From Robiginitalea aestuariiviva (lineage in GTDB: Bacteria > Bacteroidota > Bacteroidia > Flavobacteriales > Flavobacteriaceae), in assembly GCF_029537735.1 (NCBI RefSeq), contig NZ_JARPUQ010000002.1:423436-487435 (forward strand): DNA of 64,000 nucleotides, in the 5' to 3' direction. Positions 42,660 to 50,893 of the stretch are shown one piece after another; within the stretch, counting starts at the first letter, position 1, and each line of letters opens with the position of its first letter. The notes beneath the pieces are model-generated. The model ran no database searches. It was not told where the DNA came from and saw only the letters and a list, made by a program, of their open reading frames with translations. Both the position numbers and the translations under genes were made by a program.

Positions 42660-42667
42660 TATTTTTG
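42660..42667 (+). promoter_or_regulatory. TAnnTTTG promoter box of the 63-residue/Smr pair
   Basis: TATTTTTG ends only 4 nt before ATG 42672, so the mRNA would be leaderless or nearly so. Confidence 0.6.
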
Positions 42668-42671
42668 AGCA

Positions 42672-42863
42672 ATGAAAATAAAACCCTTCATTTATTTCGC
42701 CTCCGCTGCCGCAGGGGTCCTGGCACTGTTCCTGGGCCCGGGCTGGCTGGGATCGGAACTGGGACTGGCCCTTGGTTTTGTCCTGTTGCTCTTCGGGTTG
42801 TACGGGATTTCCCGGGGTATCCCGTCCCGGGATGCCAATAAGGACGAAACGGATGTCCTTTAA
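42672..42863 (+). CDS. 63-residue two-helix membrane protein
   Basis: Two hydrophobic segments (FIYFASAAAGVLALFLGPGW and LALGFVLLLFGLYGI) and a short charged C-terminus (SRGIPSRDANKDETDVL). It has its own perfect promoter box and overlaps the Smr gene by 11 bp, so the two are co-translated. No recognised family. Confidence 0.72.
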   Translation: MKIKPFIYFASAAAGVLALFLGPGWLGSELGLALGFVLLLFGLYGISRGIPSRDANKDETDVL

Positions 42864-43395
42864 GCCGGGAGATCGGGTCCAGTTGCTGGACGAGGCCCTG
42901 GAAGGCACCGTGGAAGCGGTCCGGGGTACATCGGTCCTGATCCGTACCACCGACGGTTTTCCTATGGAGGTATCGGCAACGGGCCTGGTACGCCTGCCCG
43001 AAGCCGTGCTGCCCGATTTCCACGTTCCGGAAGGATTTGCAAAGGCCGAAAACCAAAAGCCGGGGCCTACCCGGCGCAAAGGGAAGAAGGGCCGCCAGGC
43101 CCCGGCCCTGGAAGTAGACCTGCATCTGGAAAAGTTATTACCTGTCCCTGCAAAACTCAATCCTTATGAAGCCCTGGATGTGCAATTGGATGCGGCCCGC
43201 GGGCAATTGGAATTTGCGCTGCGCAAACGCATACAGCGGGTCGTATTTATCCATGGGGTGGGTCAGGGGGTGCTTAAGGCCGAACTGGATACCTTGCTGC
43301 GCCGCTATGACGGCTTGAAAGTAGCTCCCGCAGACCCTCGGGAATACGGGCAGGGCGCTACGGAAGTCTGGATTCCCCAGGAGTTGTTTTCCTAG
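42853..43395 (+). CDS. Smr-domain protein (DUF2027-like, MutS2 C-terminal type)
   Basis: 180 residues from ATG 42853. The N-terminus is a small beta domain (FKPGDRVQLLDEALEGTVEA), the centre a basic linker (TRRKGKKGRQAP), and the C-terminus an Smr nuclease-type domain: LEVDLHLEKLL (HxH equivalent reads DLH), VVFIHGVGQGVLKAELDTLL (the GxGxG-like loop with His), ending GATEVWI. Smr domains cut or bind nucleic acid, in some cases stalled or collided ribosomes' mRNA. It starts within the 63-residue membrane gene. Confidence 0.88.
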   Translation: MSFKPGDRVQLLDEALEGTVEAVRGTSVLIRTTDGFPMEVSATGLVRLPEAVLPDFHVPEGFAKAENQKPGPTRRKGKKGRQAPALEVDLHLEKLLPVPAKLNPYEALDVQLDAARGQLEFALRKRIQRVVFIHGVGQGVLKAELDTLLRRYDGLKVAPADPREYGQGATEVWIPQELFS

Positions 43396-43898
43396 TTCGA
43401 AGTGGTGGCCACGGTGCCAAAGGAGGTAAGCGACAGGTTAGACAGGCGTTCTCCTTTACTATTCACCAGGGTTATCCCGCTTAATGCGATGGTATGTTCA
43501 AAACGGGTGCTGTCCACCGGGTCCTGCACCGTAGTGACCAGTACGGCCCCGGACTGGGCCGAAATATCTTCGAGTACCGCAGGGGCTGCCGGGGGGATAG
43601 CATCGCAGAAGTGACTGGCTGTGGCGTTACTGTCAAAAATCCGGTAGGTAAGTTTGGACTGCCCGGGGATACTGCTTTCCAGGGCGCCGGCCGAGGCCTC
43701 ATTGCGCAACAGGCCGGGGGCCAGCTGGAGGACCAGGGCCTCGGTCCCGTTTAGCTTGAACAGCAGGGTGGTTTCCGTGTTTAGCGTTCCGCAATACTGT
43801 ACGCTGGCCTGGTCAAAGTCGATGGTTTCGATCTGAAGATCCCCGGTGCCGCACCCCAGCAGGAAAATGGGCAGCCAAAGCAGTAAATGTTTCCTCAT
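43392..43898 (-). CDS. Hypothetical lipoprotein
   Basis: 168 residues with a clear lipoprotein signal (LLLWLPIFLLGC, Cys16) and a mature part predicted mainly beta. Two other cysteines (QYCGTLN and HFCDAIP) could form a disulfide. No recognised domain. Codon use is ordinary. It overlaps the Smr stop by 4 bp on the opposite strand and is divergent from the cysteine desulfurase. Confidence 0.75.
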   Translation of the reverse strand: MRKHLLLWLPIFLLGCGTGDLQIETIDFDQASVQYCGTLNTETTLLFKLNGTEALVLQLAPGLLRNEASAGALESSIPGQSKLTYRIFDSNATASHFCDAIPPAAPAVLEDISAQSGAVLVTTVQDPVDSTRFEHTIALSGITLVNSKGERLSNLSLTSFGTVATTSN

Positions 43899-43974
43899 GC
43901 CCCCAAAGATAGTTTAAAGTGTGCTTTTCCTGCCCGGGCCCGGTTTCAATTTAGGTGCTTTCCATGGAAATCGA

Positions 43975-43982
43975 TACTTTTG
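43975..43982 (+). promoter_or_regulatory. TAnnTTTG promoter box of the cysteine desulfurase
   Basis: TACTTTTG, perfect, 27 nt before ATG 44010. Confidence 0.6.
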
Positions 43983-44009
43983 GCGGGCGAACCCAATGCA
44001 CCCTTTTAC

Positions 44010-45167
44010 ATGCCGAATATTTACCTGGACAACGCCGCCACCACCCCCATCCGCGAAGCGGTTGTGGCCTGTATGAGCAAGGCCCTGACCGAGTGTTACG
44101 GGAACCCTTCTTCTACCCATGCCTTCGGGCGTTCGGCCCGGACCGGCATTGAGCAGGCCCGCAAGGCGATTGCTGCCCGGCTGGGCGCCAAGCCGGGTGA
44201 AATCATTTTCACCTCGGGGGGCACGGAGGCCGATAACATGATCCTGCGCTGTGCGGTGCGGGACCTGGGGATCCGCACCCTGATTACCTCCCGTATTGAA
44301 CACCATGCCGTACTCCATACGGCCGAGGCTTTGGCCCGGGAAACCGGGATCCGCCTGGAGTTTGTGCCCCTGGACGGCAGCGGCAACCCGGATATGGATG
44401 CCCTGGAAGCCCTGCTCAAAGCGGACACCTCCCGGAAGCTGGTGAGCCTTATGCACGTAAATAACGAGATCGGAAACATGATCGACGTGCAGGCTGTAGG
44501 CCAGTTGTGCCGGGATCACGAGGCGCTCTTCCATTCGGATACGGTACAGTCCATCGGGCATTTTCCCTGGGATTTCAGCCAGACCCCCATCGACTTTGCC
44601 ACGGCGGCCGCCCATAAATTCCACGGCCCCAAGGGTGTGGGCTTTGCCTACATCCGCCGCAATACCGGTTTGGGCGGGCTTATTCTGGGCGGGGCCCAGG
44701 AACGCGGTTTCCGCGCCGGCACGGAAGCCTATCACAACATTATGGGGTTGTTAACTGCCTTTGAGGCGGCCTACGACAACCTCGAAGAAGAGCGGCAGTA
44801 CGTTGCCGGCCTGAAGCAATACCTGGTAGAGCAATTGCGCCAGGCCATTCCCGGGGTGGCATTTAACGGCCTTTCCGGGGAGGCGGAAGGCAGTACCTAT
44901 ACCCTCGTTAATGTACGCCTGCCTTTAAGCGAAAGCCAGGGGCAGTTGTTGCTGTTTCACCTGGACCTGAAAGGCATTGCCTGTTCCAAAGGCAGCGCAT
45001 GCCAGTCCGGGGCGGACAGCGGGTCCCATGTACTGAATGAAATTCTGGACGAAGACCAGCGCCGCCAGCCGTCACTGCGCCTTTCCCTGTCGCACTACAA
45101 TACGCGGGAGGAAATCGACACAGCCGTTGCCGTTTTGAAAGGTTTTACCGAGAACCCCCAGGTTTAA
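44010..45167 (+). CDS. Cysteine desulfurase (NifS/IscS family)
   Basis: 385 residues from ATG 44010 (MPNIYLDNAATTPIREAVV). It is a fold-type I PLP enzyme with FTSGGTEADNMILR, SRIEHHAVL, LMHVNNEIGNMIDV, the PLP lysine in AAAHKFHGPKGVGF, and an active cysteine in CSKGSACQSGADSGSHVL. It removes sulfur from cysteine for iron-sulfur cluster assembly or thio-modification of tRNA. Length and the SACQSG loop point to the IscS/NifS side rather than SufS. It is not beside other iron-sulfur genes, so its exact client is open. The frame upstream of the promoter box is rejected. Confidence 0.94.
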   Translation: MPNIYLDNAATTPIREAVVACMSKALTECYGNPSSTHAFGRSARTGIEQARKAIAARLGAKPGEIIFTSGGTEADNMILRCAVRDLGIRTLITSRIEHHAVLHTAEALARETGIRLEFVPLDGSGNPDMDALEALLKADTSRKLVSLMHVNNEIGNMIDVQAVGQLCRDHEALFHSDTVQSIGHFPWDFSQTPIDFATAAAHKFHGPKGVGFAYIRRNTGLGGLILGGAQERGFRAGTEAYHNIMGLLTAFEAAYDNLEEERQYVAGLKQYLVEQLRQAIPGVAFNGLSGEAEGSTYTLVNVRLPLSESQGQLLLFHLDLKGIACSKGSACQSGADSGSHVLNEILDEDQRRQPSLRLSLSHYNTREEIDTAVAVLKGFTENPQV

Positions 45168-45664
45168 TCCGGCATATCCGCTGCTGTGGGTACCCGCGCA
45201 ACTTCTTGTGCCTGGAAGGTATCCGTATACTGTTGGAAAGAAATGGCCAGGGTGTCCCGGAATTTCCATACATGGGCAAACTGGGCATCCAGGCTAACTC
45301 CGGTTGGTTTGTAAAGGCCGCGATAGCGCCCCATGACCAGCACGGCATTCGAATCTACGTTGTGGAAGGTGGCTTCTTCCAGGCGAAAGCCGTCCCAATC
45401 CTCCCCAATCCGGCCGAAAACGCCCTTCAGAATGGCATCTGAACCTATATACGGATTGCCGTCCGCATAGATAAAATTTTCAGCTTCATTCCAGACAATG
45501 GCGGGATCCCAGCCCGCCACAACGGCCTCGATGTTTCCCTGTTCAAAATCCGCGTACATGATACGGGCGCGGTCGGCCAGCGATGATGTTTCCGGTTCTG
45601 GTTTCGGAGATTGGCAGGCCACCAACAGGGCGGCGGCATAAATTGCCAGGATCAGGATTTTCAT
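45164..45664 (-). CDS. SnoaL/NTF2-like lipoprotein
   Basis: 166 residues with a lipoprotein signal (ILAIYAAALLVAC, Cys17). The mature part has the layout of NTF2-like SnoaL proteins: an N-terminal helix (LADRARIMYADFEQGNIEAV), DPAIVWNEAENFIYADGNPY, then GSDAILKGVFGRI and a strand-rich end (FAHVWKFRDTLAISFQQYTD). Such proteins bind or convert small ligands; substrate unknown. It converges with the desulfurase, overlapping by 4 bp. Confidence 0.8.
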   Translation of the reverse strand: MKILILAIYAAALLVACQSPKPEPETSSLADRARIMYADFEQGNIEAVVAGWDPAIVWNEAENFIYADGNPYIGSDAILKGVFGRIGEDWDGFRLEEATFHNVDSNAVLVMGRYRGLYKPTGVSLDAQFAHVWKFRDTLAISFQQYTDTFQAQEVARVPTAADMPD

Positions 45665-45748
45665 AAGGAAGAGGTTTGGTTGTCCCCTAAATATAATGAA
45701 AATCAGTGGCTTGGAAGTATATTCCGAAAAATTCCCGACCCCGGCGCC

Positions 45749-46399
45749 TTACAGGCCCTGGTCCCGGCGCCCCTCTTTGTCGTACGGGAATTTCCGTGCG
45801 GCCTTCTTCATCATCTTGTCGATGAGTTCATCGGTATCCTTGCCGGATTTCCGGCTGATCTCCTGCTCGTATTTCCAGAGTAGCTTGCCGGTAATCCCGT
45901 CGCTGATCTTGATGCCGATGCGTCCGTAATCCGCTTCCCCCAGGAAGAAATCCAGGAAGCTCATCTCGGAAGGGATCCCCTGGGAAAGCAGTACGTTTAC
46001 ATCCAGGTTGCCGCTAATGATCCCGTCTACCCTCAGCAATTCGGAAAGTTCCTTGATGGTGTACCGGTCCACATTGTCGTAGGTGATCTGCTGCTTGGCC
46101 AGCAGGGCGTTGGTTTCGGCTACATTCTGGAAATCCACGGTGAACTTCTTCTTGCGGCGGCCGCGACCAAAATAGGTTTCCAGGGCCTCCTGTACGGCAT
46201 AGCCCTCTTTCTCCTCGAGCTTCCGCCGTTCACTGCGGTTGGGAGCATCGTCCAGGTCCAGGTGGGTAAAAAAGGGTAGGATGGCCAAAACGCGGTGTTG
46301 GTCGCTCAGCTCATCAAAGCGGTCGCTCAGGTAAATGTCTTTCTGCCCCTGGGCAAAAGGGCCGGCAAACAGCAGCAAGGCCAGAATTATCTTCTTCAT
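45749..46399 (-). CDS. Secreted protein, CsgG/GNA1162-like fold suspected
   Basis: 216 residues from ATG 46397-46399 with a signal peptide (LALLLFAGPFAQGQ). The body suggests an alpha/beta domain of the kind in CsgG, LpoB and GNA1162: HRVLAILPFFTHLDLDD, then EALETYFGRGRRKKKFTVDF with alternative helices, ELLRVDGIISGNLDVN, and ISDGITGKLLWKYEQEISRK. The end is basic. No lipobox, so it is soluble in the periplasm. It has a full promoter (46424-46453). The fold call is inference from motif order. Confidence 0.65.
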   Translation of the reverse strand: MKKIILALLLFAGPFAQGQKDIYLSDRFDELSDQHRVLAILPFFTHLDLDDAPNRSERRKLEEKEGYAVQEALETYFGRGRRKKKFTVDFQNVAETNALLAKQQITYDNVDRYTIKELSELLRVDGIISGNLDVNVLLSQGIPSEMSFLDFFLGEADYGRIGIKISDGITGKLLWKYEQEISRKSGKDTDELIDKMMKKAARKFPYDKEGRRDQGL

Positions 46400-46423
46400 T
46401 TCCTCGGCTCGGATTGGGTGCTG

Positions 46424-46453
46424 CAAAAGTACGGGAAATTGCCAGCCCTGCAA
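46424..46453 (-). promoter_or_regulatory. Full promoter TTG-N19-TACTTTTG
   Basis: Minus strand: TTG (plus 46451-46453), exactly 19 nt, TACTTTTG (plus 46424-46431), 24 nt before the start codon of the CsgG-like gene. Confidence 0.72.
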
Positions 46454-46490
46454 GCTGTACCCGCCCTAAGGAAGCGTTAAATCTTGGGGA

Positions 46491-48200
46491 TCAGCGCCTG
46501 AATACGGTAGCTGTAAAGTGGCTCTTGTTGCCCGAATTGTCCGTTACCTCTACCTCGAGTTCGCACTGCCGCGCTTCGCCCAGGCGATCGTCAAAGTGGT
46601 AGGTGATGGTGCGCGTCTTGGGTTCGTATTCCATCAGGATCCATTTCCCGTTTATGCGGGCCTGATAATCCGCAATGCCGCTCAGGTCGTCGGAGATCTG
46701 CAGGCTCAGGTAGCGGTAGTTGGTGAGCCACTGCCGGTGCTTGAAGTTCTTGGGCCGGATTTTCGGGGCAATGGTATCCGTGGCCAGGGTAAAACGGCCC
46801 AATTCCCGGCTGCGCATACTAAAACGGTTGCCCCGTTTGTAGGTGGCCTGGTACTGGGCCTGATCCCGCTCGTCCAGCCGGGCGATAAACGCCTGCCGCC
46901 TGGCTTCGGCCGGCAGGTGCGAAACGTCAAAGCTCAGGGTGAAGTTCCGGTGGAGCGGCAGGCTGGAATCGTGTACTTTCACCGTATCCCCATGTTGTTC
47001 CAGCTCCAGGAAGGCGCCGTCGTAAAGGCTGCCTGCGGGGAAGTACACCTGTGCCTTGCCCAGGTCAAAGCTTGTAGGCTTGTCTGCCCGCGCATAATAG
47101 GGTGTCTTGGGGGTGTCCTGGCTATCGGCCGGTGCCAGGGCCTGCCCCCGTACGGGGATGCGCAGCAGGGTGCGGTTACCGGCCAGGTCCAGCAGTTCCA
47201 TTTCCACCAGGTGGGTGGTGCCGGGTCGGATGTCCACCTTGCCGTCGTTAACCAGGGCATCATACATGCTCAGCTCATTCCCCGGGCCGCGGAAGCATTT
47301 TTGGATCCGGCGGCGATACCTGGCGTAATAGGGGTAGTCGATCAGGGTATTGATGTAGCGGGTCTCTCCAAAGGAAAAGCGGTCAAAGACCAGGTCGGTC
47401 TGCAGGGCCCCATCCACGCGTTGCACCAGGCGGTAGATCCCGTTCCGGTTGGCGGCCATATCCTGCCGGTCCCAGGCTACCAGGCCAAACCCAATGGTGC
47501 CCGAAGCCTGCAGGGTGTCCGCCAGGAAACTACCGTCTACCTGCCGATGGAAGGAGAGTTCCACCCGCCGGGTACTCCGGTTTACCTGGGCCTCCCCGGA
47601 CAGGGGGTAGGCATAGGCGGCTTCCAGGGTGGGGTTGGTGGCGTCCCGCACCTCCAGCCCGTAAAGCAGGGGGTTGGTAGGGCGTTCATCCAGGCTGTTG
47701 CGGATTTCGAAGTGCAGGTGGGGCCCGGAAGAACCCCCGGTATTGCCGCTGTAGGCGATAATATCTCCCTTGCGTACAGTGATCTCCCCATAATCCGGGA
47801 AGGTTTCCACCTCGTAGGATTGCTTGTTGTACTGCAGGTTCTTGACGTATTCCTCAATACCCGGCCCGTATTTCTGCAGGTGGGCGTAAACGGTGGTGTA
47901 TCCGTTGGGGTGGGCAACGTACAGGGCTTTTCCGTACCCCCAATGGCTTACCTTGATGCGGCTAACTGTACCGTCTTCCACGGCGTACACCGGTAAACCC
48001 TGGCGTTGTTGGGTCTTGATATCCACCCCGGCGTGGAAGTGGTTGGAGCGCAATTCCCCGAAGGTGCCCGCCAGAATAATCGGGATGTCCAGTGGCGGCC
48101 GAAACTCAGTCGCTTCCGGGCGATACTGCCCCTGTGCCGGCAGCGTACAGAGCAGCCAGGGCAGTAACAGCAGGATCGGAAGGTGTGGAAATGCCCTCAT
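46491..48200 (-). CDS. Exported M23-family peptidase with large C-terminal region
   Basis: 569 residues with a signal peptide (LPILLLLPWLLCTLPAQGQ). The M23 domain comes first: RSNHFHAGVDIKTQQRQGLP (His56, Asp60), VYAVEDGTVSRIKV, YTTVYAHLQKY, and SSGPHLHFEIRNSLDE. The other 370 residues are beta-rich with no named domain and may direct binding to wall or membrane partners. Enzymes of this kind cut peptide cross-links of peptidoglycan. CGAAAGTA at 48209-48216 is a near-consensus promoter on this strand. The first zapB-like promoter lies divergent upstream. Confidence 0.92.
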   Translation of the reverse strand: MRAFPHLPILLLLPWLLCTLPAQGQYRPEATEFRPPLDIPIILAGTFGELRSNHFHAGVDIKTQQRQGLPVYAVEDGTVSRIKVSHWGYGKALYVAHPNGYTTVYAHLQKYGPGIEEYVKNLQYNKQSYEVETFPDYGEITVRKGDIIAYSGNTGGSSGPHLHFEIRNSLDERPTNPLLYGLEVRDATNPTLEAAYAYPLSGEAQVNRSTRRVELSFHRQVDGSFLADTLQASGTIGFGLVAWDRQDMAANRNGIYRLVQRVDGALQTDLVFDRFSFGETRYINTLIDYPYYARYRRRIQKCFRGPGNELSMYDALVNDGKVDIRPGTTHLVEMELLDLAGNRTLLRIPVRGQALAPADSQDTPKTPYYARADKPTSFDLGKAQVYFPAGSLYDGAFLELEQHGDTVKVHDSSLPLHRNFTLSFDVSHLPAEARRQAFIARLDERDQAQYQATYKRGNRFSMRSRELGRFTLATDTIAPKIRPKNFKHRQWLTNYRYLSLQISDDLSGIADYQARINGKWILMEYEPKTRTITYHFDDRLGEARQCELEVEVTDNSGNKSHFTATVFRR

Positions 48201-48331
48201 ATGGGATACGAAAGTACGGATTCGCCATGCAAAAAACCAACACCCGGTCCTGGGGGTGCGGACCCCTTCCGGGGGCTGAAACCGCTCCCGGCCCCCGGGG
48301 TGCGGGGCTTTCGGATTAAATGCGAAAAGGG

Positions 48332-48362
48332 TTGCGAAGTCGGGCCAGGAGTGTTAAATTTG
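48332..48362 (+). promoter_or_regulatory. Promoter TTG-N20-TAAATTTG of the zapB-like/zapA genes
   Basis: TTG at 48332-48334, 20 nt, TAAATTTG at 48355-48362. The box ends 4 nt before ATG 48367 (a two-codon false start) and 8 nt before the real ATG 48371, so the leader is a few bases at most. Confidence 0.68.
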
Positions 48363-48370
48363 TGTAATGC

Positions 48371-48676
48371 ATGGAAGCAAGCCAGGTGAGTGAAATCGTC
48401 GACATCGTCGGGGCGCTTGAAAACAAGGTGAGCAAATTGCTGCACAAGCTGGAAATGCTTAAGCAGCAGAACGCTCAGCTGCAGGAGCAGATCGATGCCC
48501 TGCAGCGCGCCAACGAGGCAGCCGGACGCACCGCCGCAGAATGGGAAGAGCAATACAATGCTCTGAAAATGGCTCAATCCGTGCTGGGCAGTGAAACCAA
48601 TAATAAGGAAGCTAAACTCAAAATAAATGCGTTGATCAGAGAGCTGGACCAGTGTATCGTTCAGCTGGCTGAATAA
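48371..48676 (+). CDS. Coiled-coil protein, ZapB-like
   Basis: 101 residues, nearly all predicted coiled coil: VGALENKVSKLLHKLEMLKQ, then NAQLQEQIDALQRANEAAGR. The C-terminus (KINALIRELDQCIVQLAE) is conserved in flavobacterial proteins that sit just before zapA. Size, structure and position suggest a division-ring partner of ZapA, analogous to ZapB (inference from context). It is 14 bp upstream of zapA with a shared promoter. Confidence 0.78.
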   Translation: MEASQVSEIVDIVGALENKVSKLLHKLEMLKQQNAQLQEQIDALQRANEAAGRTAAEWEEQYNALKMAQSVLGSETNNKEAKLKINALIRELDQCIVQLAE

Positions 48677-48690
48677 CCCAAGCGTTCAAA

Positions 48691-48987
48691 ATGACCGAGA
48701 GGCTCAAAATAAAGCTTTCCATTGCGGATCGCGTCTACCCGCTGACCATAGACCCGGCCCAGGAAGAAGGGCTCCGGAAGGCAGCTAAGAATATCGAGCA
48801 ACTCGCGAAGAAATTTGAACAGAATTACGCCGTTCGCGACAAACAGGATGTGCTGGCCATGTGCGCCCTGCAATTTGCATCCAAGATTGAGCAGCGGGGT
48901 ATTGAAAAGCAGGAGGACAATCAGGAGGTTACCGAACGCCTTCGGGCCCTGGAATCGCTGGTGAGCTCCAAACTGAGTACGCTTTAA
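48691..48987 (+). CDS. zapA: Cell division protein ZapA
   Basis: 98 residues of the ZapA family: the N-terminal beta domain (LKIKLSIADRVYPLTIDPAQ) followed by EGLRKAAKNIEQLAKKFEQN and a C-terminal coiled coil (EVTERLRALESLVSSKLSTL). ZapA bundles FtsZ filaments at mid-cell. It lies between the ZapB-like gene and a probable 6S-like RNA, the same neighbourhood as zapA-ssrS in enterobacteria. Confidence 0.92.
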   Translation: MTERLKIKLSIADRVYPLTIDPAQEEGLRKAAKNIEQLAKKFEQNYAVRDKQDVLAMCALQFASKIEQRGIEKQEDNQEVTERLRALESLVSSKLSTL

Positions 48988-49013
48988 GTTCTTTTACATA
49001 GCATACGGATACT

Positions 49014-49180
49014 GCCCACATTGGTACTATTTTTTTGACAAACTCAACACTAATACATTTAGAAAGGGTGAGTTTAGGTTGTAAAAGCAAGCCTTCCCGA
49101 AAGGATCCTTGATCAGCCTGTTAGCCCTAATCCTGTTTATCGGAGTTTGTACAAAACTTCCATCAATGTGGGCTTTTTTG
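49014..49180 (+). ncRNA. Probable 6S-like RNA (6S-Flavo type)
   Basis: The 270-bp gap between zapA and rny holds no gene but does hold a long-range structured RNA. GCCCACATTG (49014-49023) pairs perfectly over 10 bp with CAATGTGGGC (49164-49173), and six T follow at once (49174-49179), as at an intrinsic terminator. Inside, ACAAACTC (49038-49045) pairs with GAGTTTGT (49143-49150). Thus a closing stem, an asymmetric gap, a second stem and a large central region make up about 167 nt, the size and rod-like layout of 6S RNA, which sequesters housekeeping RNA polymerase. The position next to zapA is also that of ssrS. The family call is inference; the structure is seen directly. Confidence 0.68.
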
Positions 49181-49257
49181 TTCCCCCAGGGGCCGTCCGT
49201 CCCCAAAAGGAACCGGAGTCTGGCCACTGCCCCGGAACAATTATAAACACGCACCAC

Positions 49258-50826
49258 ATGGATCTGACAACAGGGATTATCGCATTGGTTGCAGGCCTGC
49301 TGATCGGCTTTTTCATCGCGAAAATGCTGGAAAAGGGCAAGGCCTCCAAGACCATTGCCGCGGCGAAGAAGGAAGCGGCAAGCCTGATCAAGAACGCCCA
49401 GTCCGAAGGGGAGAATATCAAGAAGGACAAAATATTCCAGGCCAAGGAAAAATTCCTGGAACTGAAGGCCGAGCATGAAAAGGTCATCATGGCCAAGGAC
49501 AAGAAGATTGCCGAAGCCGAAAAACGCACTCGGGACAAGGAATCCCAGGTAAGCAGCGAGCTGGCCCGCAACAAAAAATTCAACGAACAGCTGGAAGTCC
49601 GCCTGAAGGACCTGGAGCACAGGACCGAATTCTACGAGCGCAAACAGGCAGAGCTGGAAAAACTGCACACCTCCCAGGTACAGCAGCTCGAGGTCATCTC
49701 CGGCCTCTCCGCAGCGGATGCCAAAGCCCAGCTTTTGGAATCCCTCAAGGAAACAGCTAAATCCGATGCCATGGCCTTCCTGCAGACCTCTATAGAGGAG
49801 GCTAAAATGACGGCCCAGCAGGAAGCCAAGAAAGTTATCATCAATACCATTCAGCGCATTGGGACCGAGGAGGCCGTGGAAAACTGCGTCTCCGTCTTTA
49901 ACCTGGAATCTGACGACGTAAAGGGCCGGATCATTGGGCGGGAAGGCCGGAACATCAGGGCCCTGGAAGCGGCAACCGGGGTGGAGATCATCGTGGACGA
50001 TACCCCTGAGGCCATTATCCTGTCCTGCTTCGATTCCGTGCGGCGCGAAGTGGCCCGCCTGTCCCTCCACAAGTTGGTGACCGACGGCCGAATCCACCCG
50101 GCGCGCATCGAGGAGATTGTCCGGAAAACCGAAAAACAGATTGAACAGGAGATCATCGAAGTCGGGAAGCGCACCGTGATTGACCTGGGCATCCACGGGC
50201 TGCACCCGGAACTGATCCGGATTGTAGGCCGTATGAAATATCGTTCCTCATATGGGCAAAACCTGCTGCAGCACTCCCGCGAAGTGGCCAAGCTCTGCGG
50301 GGTTATGGCGGCCGAACTGGGGCTGAACCCCAAACTCGCCAAACGGGCCGGCCTGTTGCACGACATTGGTAAAGTGCCCAGCAGCGAGGTGGATGTAGAG
50401 ACCCCCCACGCCATTCTCGGGATGCAGTGGGCTGAAAAATACGGGGAGAAACCGGAGGTATGCAATGCCATAGGCGCCCACCACGACGAGGTGGAAATGA
50501 AGTCCCTGATTGCCCCCGTAGTACAGGTTTGCGATGCCATTAGCGGGGCACGTCCCGGCGCGCGCCGGCAGGTCCTGGATTCCTATATCCAGCGCCTGAA
50601 GGACCTGGAGCAAATTGCATTCGCCTTTGGCGGGGTGCAGAAAGCCTACGCCATTCAGGCCGGGCGTGAACTGCGGGTTATTGTGGAAAGCGAAAAGGTG
50701 AGCGACGAAAAGGCCGCCCAGCTTTCCTTCGAAATTTCCCAGAAAATCCAGACCGATATGACCTATCCCGGCCAGGTGAAGGTAACCGTGATCCGGGAAA
50801 CCCGGGCGGTGAACGTGGCCAAGTAA
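49258..50826 (+). CDS. rny: Ribonuclease Y
   Basis: 522 residues from ATG 49258. One N-terminal membrane helix ([18 protein letters not shown]) anchors a long coiled coil (to about residue 195), then a KH domain ([20 protein letters not shown]) and an HD domain ([20 protein letters not shown], then [20 protein letters not shown], then [20 protein letters not shown]). RNase Y starts mRNA decay at the membrane. The upstream open frame crosses the RNA terminator and is rejected. A strong terminator follows at 50850-50888. Confidence 0.96.
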   Translation: MDLTTGIIALVAGLLIGFFIAKMLEKGKASKTIAAAKKEAASLIKNAQSEGENIKKDKIFQAKEKFLELKAEHEKVIMAKDKKIAEAEKRTRDKESQVSSELARNKKFNEQLEVRLKDLEHRTEFYERKQAELEKLHTSQVQQLEVISGLSAADAKAQLLESLKETAKSDAMAFLQTSIEEAKMTAQQEAKKVIINTIQRIGTEEAVENCVSVFNLESDDVKGRIIGREGRNIRALEAATGVEIIVDDTPEAIILSCFDSVRREVARLSLHKLVTDGRIHPARIEEIVRKTEKQIEQEIIEVGKRTVIDLGIHGLHPELIRIVGRMKYRSSYGQNLLQHSREVAKLCGVMAAELGLNPKLAKRAGLLHDIGKVPSSEVDVETPHAILGMQWAEKYGEKPEVCNAIGAHHDEVEMKSLIAPVVQVCDAISGARPGARRQVLDSYIQRLKDLEQIAFAFGGVQKAYAIQAGRELRVIVESEKVSDEKAAQLSFEISQKIQTDMTYPGQVKVTVIRETRAVNVAK

Positions 50827-50849
50827 ATCAAAAAAAAGAAAAAGTGCGG

Positions 50850-50888
50850 AAGCCCCTTGCAGCATCGAGCCGTTGGGGGCTTTTTTTA
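50850..50888 (+). terminator. Rho-independent terminator of rny
   Basis: AAGCCCC and GGGGGCTT pair across an 18-nt loop and seven T follow. It lies 24 nt after the stop and just before the convergent beta-lactamase-fold gene. Confidence 0.78.
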
Positions 50889-50893
50889 TGCGC

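Noticed and set aside
49101..49112. AAGGATCCTT palindrome as an operator
   Set aside because: It lies inside the structured RNA and is more simply an internal helix or chance; no second copy was seen.
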